Assembly: GCF_014202275.1 (NCBI RefSeq)
Contig: NZ_JACHGF010000012.1
Location: 62,001-126,000 of the forward strand
Reading direction: 5' to 3'
DNA length: 64,000 nt
Source: Rhabdobacter roseus
GTDB taxonomy: Bacteria > Bacteroidota > Bacteroidia > Cytophagales > Spirosomataceae
Below are positions 17,289 to 27,411 of this stretch, one piece after another. The position numbers were made by a program, and so were the translations under genes. The notes beneath the pieces are model-generated. The model was not told the origin of the DNA and did not search any database. It saw only the letters and a program-made list of their open reading frames with translations. Every line of letters starts with the position of its first letter. The first letter of the stretch is position 1.

Positions 17289-18326
17289 ATGTCAAGAAAT
17301 GTTAAGATTGGGGCTTTCCTAGCCCTGGCCGTTATTACCACTACCTTTACGTTTTACTTCTGGCAGATTTTCAAAACCCCCAACCTTCAGCTCGAAAAGG
17401 AGGAAAGTTTTGCCTTGCTTATACCGGAAGGAGCCACCTACCAGACCGTCCTGGACTCCCTGAAAGCGCACGAGGTTGTGAATGACCAGATTTCGTTCCG
17501 CTTCCTGGCCAAGCTCCTGGACTACCCCGAAAACGTAACGCCGGGCCGGTACGTCATCAAGCCGAATGCTACCAACTACACGGTGATCAAAAAGCTGCTC
17601 TCGGGCGTGCAGGACCCCGTGCGGCTCACGTTCAACAACATCCGGCTGAAGGAAGATCTGGTGAACCGGATCGGCCCCCGGTTCCAGTTTGGGACTAACG
17701 AGCTTCGCACGGCCCTCAGCGATCCGGAGGTTTGTCACAAGTACGGCCTGGATACCCTCACGGTGGTCAGTATGTTTTTGCCCAATACGTATGAGATATT
17801 CTGGGACGTCAGTACCGAAAAATTCCTGGACCGCATGCACAGCGAGTACCAGAAGTTCTGGAACGAGGAGCGCCAAGCCAAAGCCAAGGCCATTGGCCTG
17901 ACGCCCGTGCAGGTAGCTACGCTGGCTTCCATCGTAGAAGAAGAACAAGCCCGCAATAAGGACGAGCGCCCCCGCGTGGCGGGCCTGTACCTCAACCGCC
18001 TGAACGCCCAGATGCCGCTGCAAGCCGACCCTACCATCAAGTTTGCCCTGCAGGATTTTGGAATCAAGCGGGTGCTGCACAACCAGCTCCTGGTCGACTC
18101 GCCCTACAATACCTACCGCTACGTGGGCCTGCCGCCGGGGCCCATCCGCGTGGCCGACCTTACGTCGCTGGACGCGGTACTTAACCACGAAAAGCACAAC
18201 TACATCTACATGTGTGCTAAGGCCGACTTATCGGGCTACCACGCCTTTGCCGAGACCTACGCCGACCACCTCAACAACGCCCGCATGTACCAGGCCGCGC
18301 TCAATCAGCTTAATATTCGAAAGTAA
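17289..18326 (+). CDS. mltG: Endolytic murein transglycosylase
   Basis: A 345-residue MltG/YceG-family protein. An N-terminal membrane anchor (IGAFLALAVITTTFTFYFW) is followed by a LysM-like region (IPEGATYQTVLDSLKAHEVV) and the lytic domain with the catalytic Glu in TLASIVEEEQARNKDERPRVAGLYLNRL, then MPLQADPTIKFAL and PYNTYRYVGLPPGPI. The family cleaves nascent glycan strands at the inner membrane and so ends their elongation. Length and motif order are typical. It is followed after about 57 bases by a thioesterase gene on the same strand, as in many Bacteroidota. Confidence 0.96.
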   Translation: MSRNVKIGAFLALAVITTTFTFYFWQIFKTPNLQLEKEESFALLIPEGATYQTVLDSLKAHEVVNDQISFRFLAKLLDYPENVTPGRYVIKPNATNYTVIKKLLSGVQDPVRLTFNNIRLKEDLVNRIGPRFQFGTNELRTALSDPEVCHKYGLDTLTVVSMFLPNTYEIFWDVSTEKFLDRMHSEYQKFWNEERQAKAKAIGLTPVQVATLASIVEEEQARNKDERPRVAGLYLNRLNAQMPLQADPTIKFALQDFGIKRVLHNQLLVDSPYNTYRYVGLPPGPIRVADLTSLDAVLNHEKHNYIYMCAKADLSGYHAFAETYADHLNNARMYQAALNQLNIRK

Positions 18327-18383
18327 ATTCAACCCGCTGCGTGGGAGGCGCCAAGGTACCTGCTGCGTATTCTGTGATTCTGC

Positions 18384-18809
18384 ATGTTTATACACGAAGT
18401 AACGGGTATCCGCGTTCGCTATGCCGATACCGACCAAATGGGCTACGCTTACTATGGCAACTACGCCCGCTACTACGAAATAGGCCGGGTAGAAGCCCTG
18501 CGAACGCTGGACTTTCATTACAAAGCCATGGAGGAGAGCGGCGTCATGATGCCTGTCTACGAGCTGCATACGCGCTACCTGAAGCCCGCCCGCTACGATG
18601 ATCTTTTGGCCGTAAAAGTACTAATTCAAAACCTTCCGTCGGTTCGGGTCGTTTTTAACTATGAAATTCGCAATCAGGAAGGTACTTTATTGAATACGGG
18701 TGAGACAACCCTGGTTTTTCAGCGCCGCGATACCGGCCGCCTCTGCCAGGCTCCGGCCAACTTGCTGGAAAAACTAGCCCCCTACTTCCACGACCATAAA
18801 CCCCACTAG
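18384..18809 (+). CDS. Acyl-CoA thioesterase, YbgC/FadM type (hot-dog fold)
   Basis: A 141-residue hot-dog thioesterase. The signature VRYADTDQMGYAYYGNYARYYEIGR near the N-terminus is the 4-hydroxybenzoyl-CoA thioesterase/YbgC motif, with the active-site Asp in YADTDQMG. The remaining strands (ARYDDLLAVKVLIQNL and VVFNYEIRNQEGTLLNTGETTLVFQRR) fit the fold. It likely hydrolyses an acyl-CoA or acyl-ACP in the cytosol. It lies between mltG and the YihY gene, with only 2 bases to the latter, so all three are probably one transcript. Confidence 0.94.
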   Translation: MFIHEVTGIRVRYADTDQMGYAYYGNYARYYEIGRVEALRTLDFHYKAMEESGVMMPVYELHTRYLKPARYDDLLAVKVLIQNLPSVRVVFNYEIRNQEGTLLNTGETTLVFQRRDTGRLCQAPANLLEKLAPYFHDHKPH

Positions 18810-18811
18810 CT

Positions 18812-19732
18812 ATGCTCGAGAAACTGTTGGAAAATCGCTACTTTCGGCGAATAGAACAATGGTTGCGCAGCACCACCCTCTTTCGGGGCTCCGTATCGCT
18901 CTACGACATCCTGGTCAATCTGATTGACAAAATCCTGGTGTATGACATCGACCAGCGTGCTACGTCCGTAGCGTTTAGCCTTACGCTCGCTTCCTTTCCG
19001 GCCATCATTTTTCTTTTTACGCTCATTCCCTACATCCCGGTTGAAAACCTGGACGCGCAGATCATGGAATTTCTGCAGGAAATGATGCCCGAGGGGATTT
19101 ACAGTGAAGCCGAGCAAACCATCCTCGACATCGTGAGTCGCCCGCGCCGAGGGGTACTTTCGGTGGGTTTTTTGCTGGCGCTTTTTACGGCTACCAACGG
19201 CATGGTGTCGCTGATGCGCTCCTTCAACATGGTGTATCACGACGTCGAGAACCGCGGATTTTTTAAAACCCGCGCCATCGCGACCCTACTCACTTTTTTG
19301 CTGGCCCTGGTGTTGTTTGTTTCGGTCGTGCTGCTGGTGGTGGGCGACCGCGTCATGGCCGTCGTGGGCGACTGGGACATCATTCAGGAAGGCTGGATCA
19401 TAGCCCTGGTAAACATCACGCGGTATGTGATCACGCTGGCCGCCCTCACGCTGGCGGTCTCCTTGATCTATCGCTTCGCGCCCAAACGTACCGTCCGGCT
19501 ATCTTTTTTCAACATAGGGTCCATGATCGCTTCGGTGCTCATTATGCTATCCACCACGGGCTTCTCGTTTTACCTTTCCAATTTCGGCTCCTACAACAAG
19601 CTGTACGGCTCCATCGGGACCATGATCGCGCTCATGATCTGGCTGTATTTGATTTCGTTGCTGATCATTTTTGGTTTTGAAATCAATGCCAGTATCATCA
19701 GTGCCAAAAAAGTAGAAAGTACCAAAAAATAA
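18812..19732 (+). CDS. YihY/BrkB-family membrane protein
   Basis: A 306-residue integral membrane protein of the YihY/virulence factor BrkB family (formerly called RNase BN by mistake). It has about six hydrophobic helices; family blocks include YDIDQRATSVAFSLTLASFPAIIFLFTL, MVSLMRSFNMVYHDVENRGFFKTRAIA, and the C-terminal YGSIGTMIALMIWLYLISLLIIFGFEINA. Function is not established; a transporter role has been suggested for the family. It begins 2 bases after the thioesterase stop, so it is likely translated from the same transcript. Confidence 0.94.
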   Translation: MLEKLLENRYFRRIEQWLRSTTLFRGSVSLYDILVNLIDKILVYDIDQRATSVAFSLTLASFPAIIFLFTLIPYIPVENLDAQIMEFLQEMMPEGIYSEAEQTILDIVSRPRRGVLSVGFLLALFTATNGMVSLMRSFNMVYHDVENRGFFKTRAIATLLTFLLALVLFVSVVLLVVGDRVMAVVGDWDIIQEGWIIALVNITRYVITLAALTLAVSLIYRFAPKRTVRLSFFNIGSMIASVLIMLSTTGFSFYLSNFGSYNKLYGSIGTMIALMIWLYLISLLIIFGFEINASIISAKKVESTKK

Positions 19733-20054
19733 AGGCCGATCTGGAAACCAAGTCGGCCTTTGATGCATTACCCTAATCCAATGTATACCAAGTACCCTCT
19801 AACGACTTCATAAGCTTTGAAAGGTACTTGGCACAAGCCTTCACCACCAATTTTGGTGCCATCTTTTAAAGAAGGTACTTTAGTATAGGTACTATTTCAA
19901 AAAATCATCAGGCATAATTATAAAGTACCCTACATGGCATCACTGGTTTAACCGGACGAGACCGTATAATCAAATATTTGTTACTATTTGTTATAAAGGG
20001 TGTAAATAGCGGTAGAAGTATTTAGTGAAAAAGCAGAAGCGAAGAGAGCCAAGC
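19733..20054. other. Gap with hairpin and motif copies, no gene seen
   Basis: A stem-loop (AAAGGCCGA at 19733-19741 pairing with TCGGCCTTT at 19754-19762) directly follows the YihY stop codon, without a T-run, and probably ends the mltG transcript with help. The rest of the gap carries five GTAC copies, mostly RRGTACYY. The stretch before the glycosyltransferase is AT-rich and likely holds its promoter. Confidence 0.6.
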
Positions 20055-21071
20055 ATGAAGGAAAGTGCTAAAATAGAACCGTTGGTAAGCGTTGTATGTA
20101 CCACTTACAATCAGGGGCCATACGTGGAAGAAGCGCTTCGGTCGGTACTTACCCAATCTTATCGAAACATAGAGCTAATCATCATTGACAACGCCAGTAC
20201 GGACCAGACGGTGGCGATCATCAAACGGATAGTGCGCGAGCACCCGCGGGTCAAATTCATAGCCAACCCCGAAAACCGGGGCCTGTGCAAGGCGTTCAAT
20301 CAAGGGCTGTACCTGGCCCGCGGGAAGTACGTCATCGACTTGTCGGGAGATGACCTGCTGCTCCCGCAACGCATCGAGCGGCAGGTAGTTGCCTTTGAGC
20401 GTTTGTCCGACAGCTACGGGGTGTTATTTTCCAACGCCCGCTACATCGATACCCACGGCGAGCCGCTGCACGAGCACTATCCGCTGGATTCTAAGGGGAA
20501 AGCCAAAGTACCCGTTCCTTCGGGTGATGTTTACAAAGAGATTCTTCGAAAGTACTTTATCTGTACGCCCACGATGATGATCCGACGCAGCGTACTGGAC
20601 GAGCTGGGCGGCTACGACGAATCCCTGAGCTACGAAGACTTTGATTTTTGGGTGCGGTCGGGGGTGCGGTACCGGTACTTTTACCAGGACGAGATCCTGA
20701 CCCACAAGCGCATCGTACCGCATTCGCTCTCGGGAGAGGTGGCCCGGCCGGGGAACCAAATCCTGGAGTCGACCTACGCCGTCTGCAACAAAGCCTACGA
20801 CCTGAATCGTGACCAGGAAGAATTCGACATTCTGGCCGCGCGAATTCGGACTTTCATCCGCAAATGCCTGTACGCGCAGGAGTTTGAGCTGGCCGTTCGC
20901 TTTCGTAAGCTGCTCAACTACATCGAAGATCCCGACCTCCTGACGGAGGCGATCGTGTTGCTCTGCCGGCTTCGGCTCCCGATCAACGGAATTTACCGGT
21001 TTTACTTAGCCAACTTTCAAAAAAAGCCCCCGCGGCGGAAGGATTTAGCGCTTGATGTTGTTGTACCCTAA
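20055..21071 (+). CDS. Family 2 glycosyltransferase
   Basis: A 338-residue GT-A type glycosyltransferase. The start of the fold is VSVVCTTYNQGPYVEEALRS, the nucleotide-binding Asp lies in IELIIIDNASTDQTV, and the metal-binding motif appears as IDLSGDDLLLP. Then come the acceptor-side features (YICTPTMMIRRSVLDELGGYDESLSYEDFDFWVR). It adds an activated sugar to an unknown acceptor, probably for surface polysaccharide. The frame is open to a GTG at 20025; the ATG at 20055 is preferred, preceded by purine-rich GAAGAGAGCC. No other polysaccharide genes are beside it. Confidence 0.92.
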   Translation: MKESAKIEPLVSVVCTTYNQGPYVEEALRSVLTQSYRNIELIIIDNASTDQTVAIIKRIVREHPRVKFIANPENRGLCKAFNQGLYLARGKYVIDLSGDDLLLPQRIERQVVAFERLSDSYGVLFSNARYIDTHGEPLHEHYPLDSKGKAKVPVPSGDVYKEILRKYFICTPTMMIRRSVLDELGGYDESLSYEDFDFWVRSGVRYRYFYQDEILTHKRIVPHSLSGEVARPGNQILESTYAVCNKAYDLNRDQEEFDILAARIRTFIRKCLYAQEFELAVRFRKLLNYIEDPDLLTEAIVLLCRLRLPINGIYRFYLANFQKKPPRRKDLALDVVVP

Positions 21072-21092
21072 TGAACAACCAGCCTAGTTAGT

Positions 21093-21719
21093 ATGCCTGC
21101 CGCTTTTGTACGAATCTATCCCGACAACCCCGACCTGCGACGGATCCGCGAGGTAGCGGAGTGCCTGCGCGACGGCGGGTTGGTGATTTACCCCACCGAT
21201 ACCGTCTACGGCCTGGGGTGCGATATCCACAACACCCGCGCCGTCGAGAAGGTGGCCCGGATCAAGGGCATCAAGCCGCAGAAGAATGATTTTTCGTTTA
21301 TCTGCTACGACCTGAGCCACATTGCCGACTACGCCCGGGTGAGCAACGCCGCCTTCAAGCTCATGAAAAAAGCGCTGCCGGGTCCATTTACGTTTATTTT
21401 GGAAGCCAGCTACCGGGTACCGAAGCTGCTGCACACCAATAAAAAAACGGTGGGTATCCGCGTGCCGGACAATGCCATTCCCCGGCAGATTGTTCAGGAG
21501 CTGGGAAACCCCATCATTACTACCTCCATCAAAGACGACGACGAGATCATCGAGTACTCCACCGACCCGGAGCTGATCTACGAAAAATTTCAGCACCAGG
21601 TTGATCTGGTCATTGATGGCGGCTACGGCGGTAACATCGCCTCTACCATCGTGGATGCTACAACCGACGACTTCGAGGTGGTACGCGAAGGGTTGGGAGA
21701 ATTATACCGCTTTTTGTAA
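21093..21719 (+). CDS. L-threonylcarbamoyladenylate synthase family protein (Sua5/YciO/YrdC)
   Basis: A 208-residue protein with the YrdC-type fold. Motifs: [18 protein letters not shown] at the N-terminus, [45 protein letters not shown], and NPIITTSI. Members make threonylcarbamoyl-AMP for the t6A modification of tRNA; the shorter YciO-like branch has uncertain activity, and the pattern [10 protein letters not shown] resembles that branch. It sits 21 bases after the glycosyltransferase gene. Confidence 0.9.
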   Translation: MPAAFVRIYPDNPDLRRIREVAECLRDGGLVIYPTDTVYGLGCDIHNTRAVEKVARIKGIKPQKNDFSFICYDLSHIADYARVSNAAFKLMKKALPGPFTFILEASYRVPKLLHTNKKTVGIRVPDNAIPRQIVQELGNPIITTSIKDDDEIIEYSTDPELIYEKFQHQVDLVIDGGYGGNIASTIVDATTDDFEVVREGLGELYRFL

Positions 21720-21826
21720 ATCCGCCAAATTGGAACAAACGTAGGGTACGCCAGGTACTTGCGCTCCATAGAAATATTTTTTTATCATTTTTTTGATATT
21801 CTCCTTCGTCTTTGCCATATTTGGTA

Positions 21827-22495
21827 ATGGCTGACGTAATCACGCAAAATCACCCAGCGCAGGACGTACTCATTGAGTTACATTACCTTCCTTGCCTTGA
21901 CTATTTTGCTTGCCTGTTATCCCATCGGGCTGTTTGGCTGGAAGCCCACGAAAGCTACCCGAAACAAACCTACCGGAACCGCTGCCGCGTACTTACTACC
22001 AATAAAGTGGACACCCTCACGGTACCCGTGCAGGCAGGCCGCTCCCGACAACTGATGCGGGATGTTAAGATTGACTACGGGCAAGCCTGGATACGTCGGC
22101 ATTGGGGCTGTTTTCGGGCAGCGTACGGCAAATCGCCTTTTTTTGAATATTATGCTCCCGAACTGGAAGCGGTATTTCAACAGAAACCCATTTTTTTAGC
22201 TGACCTGAACGAGAGGCTCCTGACAATCTGTCTGCGATTACTTGGCATAACAAAAAATGTTCAGTACACTTTGTCATACGAAAAAGAAGCGACGAGTACG
22301 ATTTTTGATGCCAGATCGTTAATAAGTGATAAAAACGGGCCGGAAAGTACCATATTCATGAAAAAGGTACCCTATTACCAAACCTTTGGCAATGATTTTT
22401 TAACAAACTTGAGCATCGTAGACTTACTGTTTAATCAAGGGCCCGAAGCCAGGCATATTCTCACCGAATCTTTACGTGCACCAATTGGTGTCTGA
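21827..22495 (+). CDS. WbqC-family protein
   Basis: A 222-residue protein matching the WbqC family: an N-terminal ELHYLPCLDYFACLLSHRAVWLEAHESYPKQTYRNRCRV, the family's 'QP.Y.P...Y' type opening, and TVPVQ. WbqC-like proteins occur near polysaccharide and lipid-modification genes in Bacteroidota and their reaction is unknown. The frame starts at a TTG at 21812, but the ATG at 21827 is more likely. Preceding DNA is strongly AT-rich (runs of T) and may hold the promoter. It precedes clpC by 64 bases. Confidence 0.85.
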   Translation: MADVITQNHPAQDVLIELHYLPCLDYFACLLSHRAVWLEAHESYPKQTYRNRCRVLTTNKVDTLTVPVQAGRSRQLMRDVKIDYGQAWIRRHWGCFRAAYGKSPFFEYYAPELEAVFQQKPIFLADLNERLLTICLRLLGITKNVQYTLSYEKEATSTIFDARSLISDKNGPESTIFMKKVPYYQTFGNDFLTNLSIVDLLFNQGPEARHILTESLRAPIGV

Positions 22496-22559
22496 TTGAA
22501 CAAAGCCGAAAATATATTCGTTAAGATTTTTACAAAGACACAAATAATTCTGCCCATTC

Positions 22560-25094
22560 ATGGAAGCTAAATTTTCAAATCGAGTTAAAGAAGTGATCAC
22601 GCTGAGCCGCGAGGAAGCGCTCCGTCTGGGTCATGATTACATTGGTGCAGAGCATCTACTACTTGGAATGATTCGTGAAGGTGATGGCGTGGCAATCGGG
22701 CTTCTCAAAAAGCTGGGTGTCTCCCTGGAAGAAGTACGGGTTACCATTGAGCAAGCCACCAAAGGATCGGCGACCAACAATGTCAAGAACCTCCAGAATA
22801 TACCCCTGACGCGCCAGTCGGAAAAGGTACTTAAGATTACCTACCTGGAAGCTAAAATATTCAAGAGCCCCCTCATCGGAACCGAACATTTACTGCTGTC
22901 GATCCTGCGTGACGAAGACAACGTGGCGACGCAGATTCTTCATAGATTTAATGTCAACTACGAAGTAATTAAAGAAATGCTGGAATATCAATCATCCGGA
23001 ACGAGACCCCACATGGGGCCCGAAACCGAAGACGGCGACGACGACCCGCGCAGCGGCATGTTTGGCGGCGGCTCTTCGTCAGGAAAAGAATCGAAAGGTG
23101 CCGAGAAGTCACGTACACCCGTACTGGACAACTTTGGTCGCGACCTCACCAAGCTGGCCGAAGTTGGCAAGCTGGACCCCATCGTAGGGCGCGAAAAGGA
23201 AATTGAGCGCGTAGCCCAAATCCTGAGCCGCCGCAAGAAAAACAACCCCATCCTGATTGGCGAGCCGGGTGTTGGTAAAACCGCCATCGCCGAGGGACTG
23301 GCCCTGCGTATCGTGCAGAAGAAAGTTTCCAGGGTACTTTTCGGCAAGCGGGTTGTTACGCTGGATCTGGCTTCGCTGGTAGCTGGTACCAAGTACCGTG
23401 GGCAGTTTGAAGAGCGAATGAAGGCCGTTATGAACGAGCTGGAGAAATCGCCCGATGTGATCTTGTTCATCGACGAGCTGCATACCATAGTGGGCGCGGG
23501 TGGCGCTTCCGGTTCGCTGGATGCCTCCAACATGTTCAAGCCCGCCCTGGCGCGTGGCGAGATCCAATGCATCGGCGCTACGACGCTGGACGAATACCGT
23601 CAGTACATCGAGAAAGACGGTGCTCTGGCCCGCCGGTTCCAGATGGTGATGGTAGATGCCACCTCCGTGGAAGAAACCATCCAGATCCTGGAAAACATCA
23701 AAGATAAGTACGAAGAGCACCACCACGTCAACTATACCGAAGACGCCCTTGAGTCGGCCGTGAAGCTGTCAGAAAGGTACATTACCGACCGTTTCCTGCC
23801 TGACAAGGCCATTGACGTAATGGATGAAGTAGGAGCCCGCGTGCACATCAGCAACATTACGGTACCGGATGATATTCTCAAACTCGAAGACCAGATCGAG
23901 AATATCAAACAGGAGAAAAACCGGGTGGTGAAAAGCCAGAAGTACGAAGAGGCCGCTCAACTGCGCGATCGCGAGAAAAAACTCATCGACCAGCTCGACC
24001 GGGCCAAGCAAGCCTGGGAAGAAGAGACCAAGAAGAAGCGCTATACCGTGACGGAACAAAACGTAGCGGAGGTAGTAGCCATGATGACGGGCATCCCGGT
24101 CACGAACGTGTCGCTGGACGAAGGCAAGAAATTGCTCCACATGGCCGACGAGCTCAAAGGCCGGGTGATCGGGCAAGACCCACCGATCGAAAAGCTGGTG
24201 AAAGCCATCCAACGTACACGCGTCGGACTGAAAGATCCTAAGAAACCCATCGGCTCCTTTATATTCTTGGGCCCAACCGGCGTAGGTAAAACCGAGCTTG
24301 CCAAGGTCCTGGCCAACTACCTCTTCGATAAGGAAGACGCCCTGGTGCGGATTGACATGAGCGAGTACATGGAGAAATTCAGCGTATCGCGGCTGGTGGG
24401 AGCGCCTCCCGGCTACGTGGGCTACGAAGAAGGAGGCCAGCTGACCGAGAAGATCCGCCGGAAACCGTACAGCGTAGTCCTGCTGGACGAAATCGAGAAA
24501 GCACACCCGGATGTCTTCAACATCTTGCTTCAGGTACTTGACGACGGTATTCTGACCGACGGATTGGGCCGCCGCGTGGATTTCCGGAACACGATCATCA
24601 TCATGACGTCCAATATCGGAGCGCGTGACCTGAAAGACTTCGGTAGTGGTATTGGTTTTGCCACAAAACTGAAAGCCGAAAATCAGGACGAGATCATGCG
24701 GAGCACCATCCAAAGCGCCCTGCGTAAAGCATTCTCGCCGGAGTTCCTCAACCGTCTGGACGACGTGATTGTGTTCAACTCCCTCCAGCGCGAAGACCTG
24801 CACCGCATCATTGACATCTCTCTGGGTAAGCTTTTCAACCGCGTGAAGGGCCTGGGTTACGAGATCGAGCTCACGCTGCCCGCCAAGGACTTCCTGTCCG
24901 AGAAAGGCTACGATCCGCAGTACGGAGCCCGTCCGCTCAACCGCGCCATCCAGAAGTACCTCGAAGATCCCGTGGCGGAAGAAATTCTGAAGGGTGACCT
25001 GCGCGACGGCGACGTACTCGTGGCCGACCACGACGGCACCAGCGAGCAGCTGACGATCTCCGTCCGGAAGAAAGAAGAAGAAGTGACAAACTAA
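22560..25094 (+). CDS. clpC: ATP-dependent Clp protease ATP-binding subunit ClpC
   Basis: An 844-residue AAA+ unfoldase that feeds proteins to ClpP. It has the double Clp-N domain ([22 protein letters not shown] and [21 protein letters not shown]), the first ATPase domain with Walker [16 protein letters not shown], a UVR-type coiled coil ([18 protein letters not shown]), and the second ATPase domain with Walker [16 protein letters not shown] and the [22 protein letters not shown] block. Full length for the family. GTAC density is much lower here (19 GTAC, 4 RRGTACYY in 2.5 kb) than in neighbouring genes, as expected for a conserved gene. It is followed by a strong inverted repeat. Confidence 0.98.
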   Translation: MEAKFSNRVKEVITLSREEALRLGHDYIGAEHLLLGMIREGDGVAIGLLKKLGVSLEEVRVTIEQATKGSATNNVKNLQNIPLTRQSEKVLKITYLEAKIFKSPLIGTEHLLLSILRDEDNVATQILHRFNVNYEVIKEMLEYQSSGTRPHMGPETEDGDDDPRSGMFGGGSSSGKESKGAEKSRTPVLDNFGRDLTKLAEVGKLDPIVGREKEIERVAQILSRRKKNNPILIGEPGVGKTAIAEGLALRIVQKKVSRVLFGKRVVTLDLASLVAGTKYRGQFEERMKAVMNELEKSPDVILFIDELHTIVGAGGASGSLDASNMFKPALARGEIQCIGATTLDEYRQYIEKDGALARRFQMVMVDATSVEETIQILENIKDKYEEHHHVNYTEDALESAVKLSERYITDRFLPDKAIDVMDEVGARVHISNITVPDDILKLEDQIENIKQEKNRVVKSQKYEEAAQLRDREKKLIDQLDRAKQAWEEETKKKRYTVTEQNVAEVVAMMTGIPVTNVSLDEGKKLLHMADELKGRVIGQDPPIEKLVKAIQRTRVGLKDPKKPIGSFIFLGPTGVGKTELAKVLANYLFDKEDALVRIDMSEYMEKFSVSRLVGAPPGYVGYEEGGQLTEKIRRKPYSVVLLDEIEKAHPDVFNILLQVLDDGILTDGLGRRVDFRNTIIIMTSNIGARDLKDFGSGIGFATKLKAENQDEIMRSTIQSALRKAFSPEFLNRLDDVIVFNSLQREDLHRIIDISLGKLFNRVKGLGYEIELTLPAKDFLSEKGYDPQYGARPLNRAIQKYLEDPVAEEILKGDLRDGDVLVADHDGTSEQLTISVRKKEEEVTN

Positions 25095-25107
25095 GTTTTT
25101 TAGTTCA

Positions 25108-25157
25108 TACCTACGCAAGAAAGGCAGACCCCAGGGGCTGCCTTTCTTGCGTAGGTA
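25108..25157. terminator. Perfect 20-bp inverted repeat between clpC and GH31 gene
   Basis: Two arms of 20 bases (25108-25127 and 25138-25157) are exact reverse complements, separated by a 10-base loop (ACCCCAGGGG). They lie between the convergent clpC and GH31 genes, so they probably end transcription from both sides. A T-run is absent directly after the stem, so termination may need Rho or be imperfect. The left arm contains TACCTACG and the right CGTAGGTA; the right arm ends in the GGTACC motif. Confidence 0.7.
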
Positions 25158-25160
25158 CCT

Positions 25161-27320
25161 TTAGGGCGTCATGAATTTCCAGTCGAGGGTACTGTAGCCG
25201 TAGATTTTTCCGCTGATGCGCCGCGAAGTACCCCGCAGCGGCCCTCGAGGTGTTTTCCGGGTACTTAGCTCGGTCCAGGAATAGTCGCCTTTTTCGAAGT
25301 CAAAGGTCTCGCCGTCGTCGTCGTACAGCAAAAAACGTCCTTCCGCAGTACCGTAGTGGCGAACTTCCAGCGGTAACTTTTCCCCCATTTTCGGAGCGTG
25401 TAGCCGGGGCGGGATCATCGGGATCAGGCCGCCGTCCTTTACGAAAAGTGGTATTTCGTCCAGTTTGGCCTCCACGGTAATCACCTCATTCTCTCCCACC
25501 AGCTTTCCGGTGTAGAAGTCGTACCATTTGCCTTTGGGCAGAATCACCCTGCGGGATGTTTGACCCGTAAATACCGGAGCTACCAGGATGCTCTCGCCAA
25601 AGAGGTACTGGTCTTTGATGTCCTGCCGGGTGGCAAGTTTGTACGGATTGTTCGTGTCGTCGAGGGTACCTTCGGTTTCGGTGGGTTGGTCTACAAAGCC
25701 CTCTACCAGCGGCATGGGCCGGATGGGCGGGGTACCTTCAAAATGGTATTGCGCAAAGGTGGAATAAATGTACGGGAGTAGCCTCATGCGCAGCAGAGCC
25801 ACTTTTTTTACCGACTCGTATACCTCCGGGTACGACCAGGGCTTCGTTCCGCTCGACCAGGCGTTGATCATGGCCAGGGGCGAAAAGCAGACCGACTGCA
25901 TCCGGCGGAGCCATTCTTCACCCGAGGCCGAGTTGCGCACCTCGGGCGTCCAAAGTACCCCCACGAAGCCGGAGTTGATGAGCGCCGTAATGAAGTCCTC
26001 GTGCTTGTAGTAGTCGTTGTAGAGCACAAAGGGCAGGTGTGAGGCCCCGGCGTTGGAAGCCCGCACCAGCCCGAAGGTTCGGCGGTTGGCCTGGCGATAC
26101 TGCCGGGCGATCATATCCTGCAACAGCAGCCCGTAGGTTTGGCGCAGGAGCTCCGCCTCCGTACCCGAGGGAAACGTCGCCACGTCGGGCCAAAGCCACT
26201 GGTCGTAGCCGTCGTTCTCGTCGATTTTTAACCCCGATACCCCCATGTCCAGGTGGTTTTTTTGATAAAAATCCGTAAACACTTTTTGCGCCTGGGGCAA
26301 GGTATAATCCGGCACCAGGCCGTTCCAGACGGTGTGCGAGCCCGCCAGCGCCCGCATGGGCTCGTACAGGGTCGTTTGGGGCGCTATGTACGGATTGATC
26401 CACAAGTTGGTCCGTACATTTTTGGCCAAAAGCGTTTGGACAAATTCGGCGGGTTGGGGGAAGCGCTGCGGGTCCCACTCGTACGAGCAAGGGTAGGAGC
26501 GACTCATCCAGCCGGGCTCCAGGCCCATAAAGTCCAGCGGAAAGCCCTGCTCTTCAAACGCCTGTACCTCGCGCAGGACGTCATCGGCCGAAAACTGGGT
26601 GTGCGTTCGGTACGTAAAGCCCAACCCCCACTTGGGCGGCAGGTACCCACCGCCATTGTACAGGTTGTATTTCTGCACTACTTCCAGCGGCGACTTGCCC
26701 GCAAACACCAGTACCTCCGCCTCTTCTGCTGGCACCAGAATCTCCACGGCGTCGGATGTAGGCTGCGCTTCCCACTGTTTGTCGGTGTTGCGGTTGTATA
26801 CTTTCGGTGGATTGTGGCTATCGACGCGGTTGGCGGTACCGGCGTACACGGTCAGGTACCGGGCGGAGTTGATCAGTACCCCGTAGCCCCGGCTCGACAC
26901 GTAGAAAGGAACCGGCGCGTGGGTGCGGCCGTTGTCCTGGCCCCCGTAGTGGTCCACGTGCAGGTTATAGATCCGGCCCCGGCGGTTGACCTGCTTGAAG
27001 TGCAGCCCCAGGCCGTAGAGTTGCTCTTCGGGCCCCAGCGGAAACCGCAGGTAGAGCTTGCCGTTTTGCTTCGTAATTCGGATCTGGGTTTGATCCAGCG
27101 GGAAGGGTACTTGGGTAAATTCGCGGAGCCTGGGTAGGTTAGGAGTACTTCCTGCGGCGTCCAGCAAATTGATTTTTTCTTTCTTTACGGGTACATACCG
27201 CCACACGCCGTTTACGACTTCCTCCCAGGGCTGGGTAGGTACCTGGGCGCGGGTACTGGGAGGAAAGAAGCTGATCACCAACAAAAAACGGAGCAGGCCA
27301 AGCAGAGAGGGTGGTTTCAT
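25161..27320 (-). CDS. Glycoside hydrolase family 31 enzyme, secreted
   Basis: A 719-residue GH31 alpha-glycosidase, with a signal peptide (LLGLLRFLLVISFFPPSTRAQ) after the ATG at 27320. The beta-sandwich N-domain (LYGLGLHFKQVNRRG) precedes the catalytic barrel with PLDFMGLEPGWM, a GLKIDENDGYDQW segment whose Asp367 is the probable nucleophile, and SGFVGVLWTPEVRNSASGEEWLRRMQSV-type loops; a C-terminal sandwich follows (GQTSRRVILPKGKWYDFYTG, LIPMIPP). GH31 contains alpha-glucosidases and alpha-xylosidases; the substrate cannot be assigned, and no SusCD-type partner is present. Periplasmic action is expected. It stands alone. Confidence 0.93.
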   Translation of the reverse strand: MKPPSLLGLLRFLLVISFFPPSTRAQVPTQPWEEVVNGVWRYVPVKKEKINLLDAAGSTPNLPRLREFTQVPFPLDQTQIRITKQNGKLYLRFPLGPEEQLYGLGLHFKQVNRRGRIYNLHVDHYGGQDNGRTHAPVPFYVSSRGYGVLINSARYLTVYAGTANRVDSHNPPKVYNRNTDKQWEAQPTSDAVEILVPAEEAEVLVFAGKSPLEVVQKYNLYNGGGYLPPKWGLGFTYRTHTQFSADDVLREVQAFEEQGFPLDFMGLEPGWMSRSYPCSYEWDPQRFPQPAEFVQTLLAKNVRTNLWINPYIAPQTTLYEPMRALAGSHTVWNGLVPDYTLPQAQKVFTDFYQKNHLDMGVSGLKIDENDGYDQWLWPDVATFPSGTEAELLRQTYGLLLQDMIARQYRQANRRTFGLVRASNAGASHLPFVLYNDYYKHEDFITALINSGFVGVLWTPEVRNSASGEEWLRRMQSVCFSPLAMINAWSSGTKPWSYPEVYESVKKVALLRMRLLPYIYSTFAQYHFEGTPPIRPMPLVEGFVDQPTETEGTLDDTNNPYKLATRQDIKDQYLFGESILVAPVFTGQTSRRVILPKGKWYDFYTGKLVGENEVITVEAKLDEIPLFVKDGGLIPMIPPRLHAPKMGEKLPLEVRHYGTAEGRFLLYDDDGETFDFEKGDYSWTELSTRKTPRGPLRGTSRRISGKIYGYSTLDWKFMTP

Positions 27321-27411
27321 GAGTCCAAGGGCAGGTAGGAAGTACACCTCTAAAAGGCGGCCCCAACTACCCGCCTACTGCCTATGCGGGGTACTTTGCG
27401 CGCGGGCCTAG

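Noticed and set aside
18341-18601. Alternative frame at the mltG-thioesterase junction
   Set aside because: It overlaps the clear thioesterase frame and lacks family features.
23769-25118. Minus-strand open frame of 449 codons opposite clpC
   Set aside because: Shadow of clpC; no domain or signal.
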